This document shows, in pieces, positions 4,923-11,042 of a stretch of 11,042 bases of DNA. Every line of letters begins with the position of its first letter. Within the stretch, counting starts at the first letter, position 1. The translations under genes and the position numbers were made by a program. The notes under the pieces are model-generated. The model was not told the origin of the DNA. It made no database searches and saw only the letters and a list, made by a program, of their open reading frames with translations. Source of the DNA: Sulfurimonas sp. (lineage in GTDB: Bacteria > Campylobacterota > Campylobacteria > Campylobacterales > Sulfurimonadaceae); NCBI GenBank assembly GCA_027858865.1, contig JAQIBW010000079.1, forward strand, positions 1 to 11,042, written 5' to 3'.

Positions 4923-7409
4923 ATGAGCGATTTGCTAAACAACGATGATGTACAAACTATAAATATAGAGGAAACTCTTCAAAACAGTTACCTTGATTAC
5001 TCTATGAGTGTAATCGTAGGTCGTGCCCTGCCAGATGTTCGTGACGGTCTTAAACCAGTTCACAGAAGAATTCTATATGCAATGGACAAACTTAACCTTT
5101 CACATGGTGCAAAATTCAAAAAATCAGCTCGTATAGTTGGTGATGTTATAGGTCAGTACCATCCTCACGGGGACAACTCTGTTTATGATGCGCTAGTTCG
5201 TATGGCTCAAGACTTCTCTATGCGTATGCAACTTGTCGACGGTCAAGGAAACTTCGGTTCCGTTGATGGTGACTCTGCTGCAGCGATGAGATATACAGAA
5301 GCTCGTATGACAAAGTATGCTGGAGAACTTCTAAAAGATTTAGAAAAAAACACAGTAAACATGACTGATAACTACGATGGTACTACTAAAGAGCCTGAAG
5401 TTATGCCTACACGTGTACCAAACTTACTTATTAATGGTTCTTCAGGTATTGCTGTTGGTATGGCTACAAATATTCCTCCACATAACCCTAGAGAGGTTTT
5501 AACTGGACTAAAAGCACTTCTTGCAAATCCAGATATATCTTTAGTAGAGTTAATGGAATTTATCAAAGCACCTGACTTTCCAACTGGTGGTATCATTTTT
5601 GGTAAAAAAGGAATCATGGACGCTTATGAGACTGGTCGTGGTCGCATAAAAGTTCGTGCAAAGACTCACATAGAGCAAAAAACTAAAAAAGAAGTAATCG
5701 TTATTGATGAACTTCCTTACCAAGTAAACAAAGCTCGTCTTATTGAAAATATTGCAAACCTAGTTAAAGACAAGATGATTGATGGTGTTTCAGAGATTCG
5801 TGATGAATCAGACCGTGATGGTATGAGAGTTGTAATAGAGCTAAAAAGAGATGCCATGAGCGAAATCGTTCTTAACAATCTCTTTAAGCAAACAAGCATG
5901 CAGACTACTTTTGGTATTATCATGCTATCTATATTAAACCAAGAACCTAGAATCTTTGGTATCATAACTATATTAAAGCACTTTATAAATCACCGTAAAA
6001 CTATCATTATTCGTCGTACTATTTTTGATTTAGAAAAAGCAAAAGCTAGAGCGCACATCTTAGAGGGTCTTAAAAAAGCTCTTGATATTATTGACCAGAT
6101 TATTAAAGTAATCAAAGCAAGTAAAAATGTAGAAGATGCAAGAGATAATCTTATTTCTAACTTTGATTTCTCTGAAATTCAAGCACAAAGCATTGTTGAT
6201 ATGCGTCTTGGTAAGCTTACAGGTCTAGAACGTGAGAAGATTGAGAATGAATTACGTGAGTTAATGACACTTATCGAGTATTTAGAATCAATCCTAAAAA
6301 GTGAAAAAGTTTTACAGGGAATCATCGGTGAAGAGTTTGATGAAGTACTTGATACTTATGGTTCTAATGAGAGAAGAACAGAGATTGAAGATGACTATGA
6401 TGACATTGATATCGAAGACTTAATCCCTAACGAGCCAATGGTAGTTACTATTACTCACAGAGGTTATATCAAAAGAGTTCCTTTAGCATCGTATGAAAAA
6501 CAAAAACGTGGTGGTAAAGGTAAAACAGCCGTTACTACTTATGAAGATGACTTTATAGAGAGATTCTTCACTTGTAATACTCATGATACACTTCTGTTTG
6601 TAACAGATCGTGGTCAATTACACTGGTTAAAAGTTTACAAGATTCCTGAAGGAAGTAGAATAGCTAAAGGTAAGGCAGTTGTTAATCTTCTTAACCTTAT
6701 GGCTGATGAGAGAATACGTTCAATCATTCCAACTACTGACTTTAGTGAAGAGAAAGGTTTAGTATTCTTTACACAAAAAGGTGTTGTTAAGCGTACTAAT
6801 CTAAGTGAATTCTCTAATATTAGAAGCAATGGTGTAAGAGCTATCGTTCTTGATGAAGATGACGCACTTATTACTGCAAAAATAGCAGATAGATCTATAA
6901 AGTATCTGTTTATTGTTACTAAATTAGCTCAATGTATTAAATTTGATATTGAAAAAACTCGTGAGCAAGGTCGTAGCACACGTGGTGTTAGAGGTATCAA
7001 GTTCAAACATGAAGATGATGAAGTAATCGATGCTAACATCATTGCAGATGATGAACAAGAAATTTTAATCATAGCTGAAAAAGGTATCGGTAAACGTACA
7101 GATGCTGGTGAGTACCGATTGACTAATCGTGGTGGTTCAGGTGTTATAGCTATGAAGATGAGTACTAAAACTGGTAAATATGTTGTAGGTTGTCTAATGG
7201 TAGATGAGACTATGGATATGATGGCTCTTACAAAAGCTGGTAAAATGATTAGAGTAGAAATGCAAACTATCTCAAAATCTAGTAGAAATACTTCTGGTGT
7301 ATATATTGTAAAAGGTGACGATGTAGCAAGTGTTTCTCGTTGTCCTAAAAAACCAAAAGATGATGAAGACGATGAGCTAACTCCACCAACAATTACAGTA
7401 GTGGAATAG
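4923..7409 (+). CDS. gyrA: DNA gyrase subunit A
   Basis: This 828-residue subunit cuts and rejoins DNA in the A2B2 gyrase that introduces negative supercoils. The winged-helix/tower region carries R123-Y124, the catalytic tyrosine in AAMRYTEARM. The quinolone region reads HPHGDNSVYDALVRMAQ (80-96), with Asn85 where E. coli has Ser83 and Asp89 at the Asp87 position. The C-terminal beta-pinwheel (about 505-806) contains the GyrA box as QKRGGKG (527-533), with Lys in place of the usual Arg at its second position. An acidic tail follows. The length is close to the H. pylori protein. I prefer ATG 4923, with AGG (4912-4914) 8 bases upstream; a GTG at 4914 would add three residues and lacks its own Shine-Dalgarno. 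The promoter is not clear; TTGTTA (4851) and GATAAT (4872) are candidates, but their spacing is only 15. Confidence 0.98.
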   Translation: MSDLLNNDDVQTINIEETLQNSYLDYSMSVIVGRALPDVRDGLKPVHRRILYAMDKLNLSHGAKFKKSARIVGDVIGQYHPHGDNSVYDALVRMAQDFSMRMQLVDGQGNFGSVDGDSAAAMRYTEARMTKYAGELLKDLEKNTVNMTDNYDGTTKEPEVMPTRVPNLLINGSSGIAVGMATNIPPHNPREVLTGLKALLANPDISLVELMEFIKAPDFPTGGIIFGKKGIMDAYETGRGRIKVRAKTHIEQKTKKEVIVIDELPYQVNKARLIENIANLVKDKMIDGVSEIRDESDRDGMRVVIELKRDAMSEIVLNNLFKQTSMQTTFGIIMLSILNQEPRIFGIITILKHFINHRKTIIIRRTIFDLEKAKARAHILEGLKKALDIIDQIIKVIKASKNVEDARDNLISNFDFSEIQAQSIVDMRLGKLTGLEREKIENELRELMTLIEYLESILKSEKVLQGIIGEEFDEVLDTYGSNERRTEIEDDYDDIDIEDLIPNEPMVVTITHRGYIKRVPLASYEKQKRGGKGKTAVTTYEDDFIERFFTCNTHDTLLFVTDRGQLHWLKVYKIPEGSRIAKGKAVVNLLNLMADERIRSIIPTTDFSEEKGLVFFTQKGVVKRTNLSEFSNIRSNGVRAIVLDEDDALITAKIADRSIKYLFIVTKLAQCIKFDIEKTREQGRSTRGVRGIKFKHEDDEVIDANIIADDEQEILIIAEKGIGKRTDAGEYRLTNRGGSGVIAMKMSTKTGKYVVGCLMVDETMDMMALTKAGKMIRVEMQTISKSSRNTSGVYIVKGDDVASVSRCPKKPKDDEDDELTPPTITVVE

Positions 7410-7438
7410 TATTTGCTTCTTAACTCACATTAAATCAA

Positions 7439-7457
7439 AGGCACATTTTTAGTGCCT
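7439..7457. other. Stem-loop between gyrA and flgP
   Basis: AGGCAC (7439-7444) and GTGCCT (7452-7457) form a perfect 6-bp stem with the loop ATTTTTA, 30 bases after the gyrA stop and 17 bases before the flgP ATG. The sequence after it on the plus strand is AATTAAAGGG, not a T-tract, so termination would be weak. It may allow partial readthrough from gyrA into the flagellar genes, or act as an mRNA-processing or leader hairpin. Confidence 0.5.
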
Positions 7458-7474
7458 AATTAAAGGGATACACC

Positions 7475-8026
7475 ATGAAATATTCTCTGATTTTAGTAGC
7501 ACTATTGAGTGCTGCTTCATTAGTAGCTCAGACACCTTCATCACCTCAAACGATAGGGAACTTAGATAAGATAGATTCTCTAGAGACAAAGGTTTCAGGT
7601 ATTAACACTAAGGTGTCTACGGTTGAAGAAAAGCTAGCTTCTATTGAGTCGGATATGGCTTCTATGAGAGCACCTAAGAAAATTGTTAGAGAAGGTGAAG
7701 AAACTCTTAGCGAAGGCGCCGATGTTCGCATAAGTGTTACTGGTCAAGGTGTAGCACCGATGAATACAACTTCTCCTGCTCAAGCTTATGCACTTGCAAA
7801 ACGCGCAGCAACTGCAGACGCTTACAGGCTTATAGCTGAGAAAGTTAAAGGTGTTCGCATTGATGGTCAAGACCTTATCAAGAACATGATGGTTAAAAGA
7901 TCAACTGTTCGTACTTCGGTAAAAGCAATGGTTAGAAATGCAAATGTTGTTGAGACAACTTTTAAAGAGGGTTTATGCGAAGTAGAGATGGAAATAGTTC
8001 TATCACACGCGCAATTTGCTCACTAA
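7475..8026 (+). CDS. flgP: Flagellar envelope protein FlgP (LPP20 domain), without lipobox
   Basis: In C. jejuni FlgP is an outer-membrane protein of the flagellar basal disk needed for motility. This 183-residue protein is assigned by its LPP20-like domain (about 100-176, with ALAKRAATADAYRLIAEKVKGVRI) and by its place between gyrA and flgQ. It has a signal peptide (MKYSLILVALLSAASLVA, cut before Q19), but no cysteine follows, so it should not be lipidated; its only cysteine is C168. After the signal, residues 33-64 show an unbroken a/d heptad pattern (I33, L36, V40, I43, V47, V50, L54, I57, M61, M64), a predicted coiled coil. AAGGGA (7463-7468) lies 6 bases before the ATG. The end overlaps flgQ by 52 bases. 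The FlgP role is inferred from family and synteny. Confidence 0.82.
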   Translation: MKYSLILVALLSAASLVAQTPSSPQTIGNLDKIDSLETKVSGINTKVSTVEEKLASIESDMASMRAPKKIVREGEETLSEGADVRISVTGQGVAPMNTTSPAQAYALAKRAATADAYRLIAEKVKGVRIDGQDLIKNMMVKRSTVRTSVKAMVRNANVVETTFKEGLCEVEMEIVLSHAQFAH

Positions 8027-8388
8027 TCCTTCTTAATTCATTCGCATCTCTGAATGCGAATGAATTTCTTATCTCTTATCGCTATATAGTAAAAGATGCC
8101 ACTCTATACAATGAAACACTTCGCATCTCAGATTCTATGAAAAAATGCGTTGGAAAACCACAAAAAGCACTTATCCTTACAAGTTTTGGTGATAAAGATT
8201 TAAAAGAAACTATCTCTAATAACTCACAAGAATTTATTGACTATATGCATAAACTTGGGCTTAATGTAGAGCATAAAGAGAGCACTACAAATTACCAAAA
8301 CAGATCCACTACTATCCTCACTCTTAAAACTACATGTTTCAAAGTCGATTTTAATGATAATTTTGCTAGAATTGCACCTTTAAAATAG
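7975..8388 (+). CDS. flgQ: Putative FlgQ, periplasmic or envelope flagellar protein
   Basis: This 137-residue protein is predicted to be exported. Its n-region carries R2, R4 and R12, the hydrophobic core is about 14-26, and likely cleavage is after A28 (SLNA-NEF), leaving about 109 residues. Two mature cysteines, C58 and C121, could form a disulfide. I recognise no catalytic motif. The name rests on the conserved order gyrA-flgP-flgQ-flgR-asd; in C. jejuni FlgQ is required for motility and acts with FlgP. ATG 7975 is the only plausible start upstream of the hydrophobic core; AAAGAGG (7964-7970) precedes it by 4 bases, a tight spacing. The first 52 bases overlap the flgP end, which suggests translational coupling. 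A 13-bp inverted repeat lies in the signal-peptide coding region. Confidence 0.7.
   Translation: MRSRDGNSSITRAICSLILLNSFASLNANEFLISYRYIVKDATLYNETLRISDSMKKCVGKPQKALILTSFGDKDLKETISNNSQEFIDYMHKLGLNVEHKESTTNYQNRSTTILTLKTTCFKVDFNDNFARIAPLK
8035..8066. repeat. 13-bp perfect inverted repeat inside flgQ
   Basis: AATTCATTCGCAT (8035-8047) and ATGCGAATGAATT (8054-8066) pair perfectly around the 6-base loop CTCTGA. It starts 9 bases after the flgP stop and lies inside the flgQ signal-peptide codons (about residues 21-31). The sequence that follows (TCTTATCTCTTATC) is pyrimidine-rich but has no T-run. A stable mRNA hairpin is expected. Confidence 0.8.
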
Positions 8389-8406
8389 GCTCAAATAGGA
8401 CATTTA

Positions 8407-9549
8407 TTGAAAATTGCAATAGTTGAAGACGATATTAATATGAGAAAATCTCTTGAAATAGCAATGAGCGATTATAAAGAGTTTGAAATAATCACATTCA
8501 AAAATGCAGTAGATGCTCTTAAAAAACTAGACAGCACTTTTGACCTTATTATTACAGACATTAACATGCCAAAGATGGACGGCATAGAATTTGTGAAAGA
8601 GTTAAACGGTAAATATGAAGTTATTATCATGACTGGTAATGCAACTCTTACGCGTGCTATTGAGTCTGTTAAACTTGGGGTAAAAGACTTTTTACTTAAG
8701 CCTTTTGATGTAGACACTCTGGTTGCTGCTATTAAAAGAGAAGACCATATACAAAAAGTACAAAAGTCAGTTCCTAAGACAAAGACTAATACTAGTGGTT
8801 TTTTAGGAACTTCTAAAGAACTTGAGCGTGTTATTAGTATTGCAGACAAAGCTTGTAAAACAGATGCAAGTATTTTGTTACTTGGACAGAGCGGTGTTGG
8901 TAAAGAAGTTTTTGCGTCATACATACACAAAAATTCGCCAAGAGCTAAAAAGCCGTTTATAGCTATAAATATGGCAGCTATTCCGGAGAACCTTATAGAG
9001 AGTGAATTATTTGGTTTTGAAAAGGGCGCGTTTACAGATGCTTCTGAAGCTAAGGCAGGACAGTTTGAACTAGCAAATGGTGGAACACTTTTTCTTGATG
9101 AGATAGCGGAGATGCCATACGGTGTTCAAGCAAAACTACTTCGTGCATTACAAGAAAAAGAAGTTAGACGTCTAGGCTCAGCTAAAAGTATAAAGATAGA
9201 TATACGTGTTGTTTCTGCAACAAATGCAAACTTAGAAGACAAGATAAAAAATGGAGAGTTTAGAGAAGATTTATACTATCGTTTAAATACTATCCCTCTT
9301 ATCATCCCACCTTTAAACAAAAGAAAAGATGAGATTTTAAAAATAGCTTATGCTATGACAGAGATAAACTGTAAAAAATACAATTTTGATCTTAAAACAT
9401 TTAGTCCAGAAGCTCAAGAACAACTTCTACAATATAGCTGGCCAGGAAACATAAGAGAGCTTATCTCAGTTGTTGAGAGAGCAGTTATCCTTAGTGAAGG
9501 TCAAGAGATAACAGCAGATGAACTTTTTTTACAAAATAAAATACAATAA
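8407..9549 (+). CDS. flgR: Sigma-54-dependent response regulator FlgR
   Basis: This 380-residue NtrC-type activator is the partner of the FlgS histidine kinase (not in the window). It drives sigma-54 promoters of the rod, hook and other mid-class flagellar genes. The receiver domain (about 1-115) has D8-D9, phospho-acceptor D51, T76 and K98. The AAA+ domain (about 131-363) has Walker A GQSGVGKE (160-167), the sigma-54 loop as GAFTDA rather than GAFTGA (207-212), Walker B TLFLDE (227-232), arginine-finger region FREDLYYRLN (285-294) and WPGNIREL (345-352). No helix-turn-helix domain follows, and asd starts 12 bases later. A similar short form without a DNA-binding domain is known for H. pylori FlgR. 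The start is TTG 8407, with AGGA (8397-8400) 6 bases upstream; the next in-frame ATG would remove D8-D9. A T7 tract (9524-9530) lies near the 3' end. Confidence 0.93.
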   Translation: MKIAIVEDDINMRKSLEIAMSDYKEFEIITFKNAVDALKKLDSTFDLIITDINMPKMDGIEFVKELNGKYEVIIMTGNATLTRAIESVKLGVKDFLLKPFDVDTLVAAIKREDHIQKVQKSVPKTKTNTSGFLGTSKELERVISIADKACKTDASILLLGQSGVGKEVFASYIHKNSPRAKKPFIAINMAAIPENLIESELFGFEKGAFTDASEAKAGQFELANGGTLFLDEIAEMPYGVQAKLLRALQEKEVRRLGSAKSIKIDIRVVSATNANLEDKIKNGEFREDLYYRLNTIPLIIPPLNKRKDEILKIAYAMTEINCKKYNFDLKTFSPEAQEQLLQYSWPGNIRELISVVERAVILSEGQEITADELFLQNKIQ

Positions 9550-9561
9550 ATAGGAGAAAAT

Positions 9562-10596
9562 ATGTCTAGAAAATATAATGTAGCAGTAGTTGGAGCAAAC
9601 GGAGCAGTTGGTGAAGAGATTTTAACAATTTTACAAGAAATAGATTTTCCACTTAACAAACTAGTTCCACTAGCGAGTGAGAGAAGTGCAGGAAATACAA
9701 TTGAGTTCAATGGCAAACAAATAGTTATAAAAGAGTTAACTAACGATATTTTTAAAGAAGAAGAGATTGAGATAGCACTTTTTTCAGCTGGCGGAGATAT
9801 TAGTGCAAAATTTGCAGCGGCAGCTGTAGAAGCTGGGGCAGTTGTTATTGACAACACTTCTCACTTTAGAATGGACGCGAATGTACCTCTAGTTGTGCCC
9901 GAAGTAAACCCTGAAGATATTGCTAAATGGACAGACACAGGAATAATCGCTAATCCGAACTGTTCTACTATCCAAATGGTTCAAGTACTAAAACCACTTG
10001 ATGAAGCTTACGATCTTACAAGGGTAGACGCAAGTACATACCAAGCTACTTCTGGTGGTGGAAAAACTGCTATGGAAGAGTTAGTATCTCAGATGCAAGA
10101 CTTCTTTGCCTTTAAACTAAGTGATGCTGAGCATAAAGCTTTTCCACATCAGATAGCTCTAAATGTTATCCCTCAAATTGATGTTTTCATGGAAAATGGC
10201 TACACAAAAGAAGAGATGAAAATGGTTAATGAGACTACTAAGATTATGCACAAAGAGATTCCTCTTAGTGCAACTTGTGTTCGCGTTCCTACTCTTCGTG
10301 GTCATGCAGAATCTTTAACTCTGACTTTTGCTTGTGATGTAGATGCAAACGAAGTAAGAGAAGTTCTTGCTAAAGCTCCAAACATTGTTATAGTGGATGA
10401 TCCAAAAGAGAGTCTTTACCCTATGCCTGCAACTTGTGTAGATATGAATGAGACTTTTGTTGGTCGTATCAGAAATGATAACTATGCTAAAAATATAATT
10501 CATATGTTTATCGTTGCGGACAACCTAAGAGTTGGTGCTGCTACAAATGCTGTACGTATAGCTCAAAAATGGGTAGAGATGGAAGGAGAAAAATAA
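9562..10596 (+). CDS. asd: Aspartate-semialdehyde dehydrogenase
   Basis: This cytosolic enzyme reduces aspartyl phosphate to aspartate semialdehyde with NADPH. It is the branch point to lysine and diaminopimelate, threonine and methionine. The 344-residue length fits the family. The Rossmann motif GANGAVG (11-17) binds NADPH. The catalytic cysteine is C134 in NPNCST, Q161 lies in QATSGGGKTAM, and the acid/base histidine is H248 in RGHAES. All expected catalytic residues are present. ATG 9562 has AGGAG (9552-9556) 5 bases upstream. It sits 12 bases after flgR and directly abuts the next start (TAA then GTG), so it is probably translated from the flagellar operon mRNA. The biosynthetic gene has no evident functional link to the flagellar genes, but the same order occurs in C. 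jejuni. Confidence 0.97.
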   Translation: MSRKYNVAVVGANGAVGEEILTILQEIDFPLNKLVPLASERSAGNTIEFNGKQIVIKELTNDIFKEEEIEIALFSAGGDISAKFAAAAVEAGAVVIDNTSHFRMDANVPLVVPEVNPEDIAKWTDTGIIANPNCSTIQMVQVLKPLDEAYDLTRVDASTYQATSGGGKTAMEELVSQMQDFFAFKLSDAEHKAFPHQIALNVIPQIDVFMENGYTKEEMKMVNETTKIMHKEIPLSATCVRVPTLRGHAESLTLTFACDVDANEVREVLAKAPNIVIVDDPKESLYPMPATCVDMNETFVGRIRNDNYAKNIIHMFIVADNLRVGAATNAVRIAQKWVEMEGEK

Positions 10597-10899
10597 GTGT
10601 TAGAAAAAATATTTGAAAGTAGTTTATGGAATTCTAGATTTATAGTAATACTGGCAGTAATATTTGGTCTTATCGGAGCTATAATACTTTTTGCTGTTGC
10701 GAGTGTTGATATTATTGTAACAGCAAAGTACGTTATAACAACATATTTAACTGGAGCTCATCCTGAAACATTTCATCAAGATGTAGTCGGTGGAATCATC
10801 GGTGCAGTTGACCTATACCTAATCGGTGTAGTAATGCTTCTTTTTGCATTTGGTCTATATGAACTTTTCATATCAGAGATAGATGCAGCCAAAGAATAA
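10597..10899 (+). CDS. UPF0114 (YqhA family) membrane protein, N-terminal part
   Basis: These 100 codons encode the first part of a UPF0114/YqhA-type inner-membrane protein of unknown function. Two hydrophobic segments are seen, about residues 14-44 and 64-92, separated by a loop with GAHPETFHQD. The GTG start immediately follows the asd stop and has AAGGAG (10583-10588) 8 bases upstream, so the start is well supported. The frame ends at TAA 10897-10899, but family members run to about 160 residues or more, and the family sequence continues in the same frame after the stop (see the next entry). The gene therefore appears interrupted by a nonsense codon. Whether the 100-residue product is functional, the stop is read through, or the base call is wrong cannot be decided here. 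Confidence 0.75.
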   Translation: MLEKIFESSLWNSRFIVILAVIFGLIGAIILFAVASVDIIVTAKYVITTYLTGAHPETFHQDVVGGIIGAVDLYLIGVVMLLFAFGLYELFISEIDAAKE

Positions 10900-11042
10900 G
10901 AACATGATGAAACCCAACTTTTAGCAATTCATTCACTTGACCAACTAAAGGATAAAATCTCTAAAGTATTAGTAATGGTTCTAGTAGTTGGATTCTTTCA
11001 AAAAGTAGGATATACACAGTATAATGGTGCATTAGATATGCT
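10900..11042 (+). pseudogene. In-frame continuation of the UPF0114 gene after TAA, cut by the window end
   Basis: After the TAA the same frame stays open to the window end (47 codons and two further bases). It encodes typical family sequence, including HSLDQLKDKISKVLVMVLV followed by GFFQK, the expected amphipathic linker and next membrane helix. No frameshift is needed. No ribosome-binding site with a nearby in-frame ATG is visible at the junction; the first in-frame ATG lies about 25 codons downstream, inside the predicted helix. It is best read as the second half of one ancestral gene. The 3' end lies outside the window. Confidence 0.65.

Noticed and set aside
7440..7455. Sigma-54 promoter (GG-N10-GC) before flgP
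   Set aside because: GGCAC and GTGC are present, but the GG to GC spacing is 12 bases, not 10; the sequence is better explained by the stem-loop.
8472..8930. 152-codon minus-strand frame opposite flgR
   Set aside because: It is the antisense of the receiver and AAA+ domains, with low-complexity Leu/Ser-rich sequence and no support.
9524..9530. Phase-variable T7 tract in flgR
   Set aside because: The tract is short and only nine codons from the stop; a slip would change little and would not restore a DNA-binding domain.
1..11042. CRISPR array, mobile element or defence system
   Set aside because: No regularly spaced direct repeats, transposase, integrase, restriction or toxin-antitoxin genes were seen.

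Overview
The window looks like chromosome of a free-living Campylobacterota (Epsilonproteobacteria) bacterium, most likely near Sulfurimonas. The base composition is AT-rich. The order gyrA-flgP-flgQ-flgR-asd matches, from memory, the Campylobacter jejuni locus Cj1027c to Cj1023c. GyrA carries the Asn found in Helicobacter pylori at the quinolone position. The presence of Amt transporters with a PII protein points away from the host-adapted Campylobacter. Genus level is inference. No CRISPR array, insertion sequence, integrase or phage gene was seen.

Layout. Positions 1-333 (+) hold a consensus sigma-70 promoter and two tRNA genes, Lys(UUU) and Glu(UUC). Positions 431-4780 are on the minus strand. 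In transcription order they hold a Gpt-like phosphoribosyltransferase, an ammonium transporter with a signal peptide (Amt A), a PII regulator, a second ammonium transporter (Amt B), an intrinsic terminator and a TonB protein. Positions 4923-11042 are on the plus strand: gyrA, flgP, flgQ, flgR, asd and a UPF0114 membrane-protein gene broken by an in-frame stop and cut by the window end. No gene-free stretch exceeds about 300 bases.

How the genes fit together. Amt A, PII and Amt B form a nitrogen-uptake cluster. PII reports nitrogen and energy status and normally plugs AmtB-type channels. Both amt genes have a TATAAT -10 box and, 44-45 bases upstream, the same inverted repeat TGATTAA-N3-TTAATCA. 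This paired site is the strongest candidate for undescribed regulation in the window. The spacer between Amt A and PII also holds an unusually GC-rich block of hairpins.

The plus-strand cluster joins DNA topology (gyrA), flagellar assembly (the FlgP and FlgQ envelope proteins and FlgR, the sigma-54 activator) and lysine/threonine/methionine biosynthesis (asd). Genes from flgP onward are tightly packed or overlapping, consistent with one operon. Notable details are a FlgP with no lipobox but a regular heptad repeat, a FlgR without a C-terminal DNA-binding domain, a 13-bp perfect inverted repeat inside the flgQ signal-peptide coding region, and the in-frame TAA in the UPF0114 gene. Most of the window is conserved core genome; the unusual material lies in the spacers and in these details.
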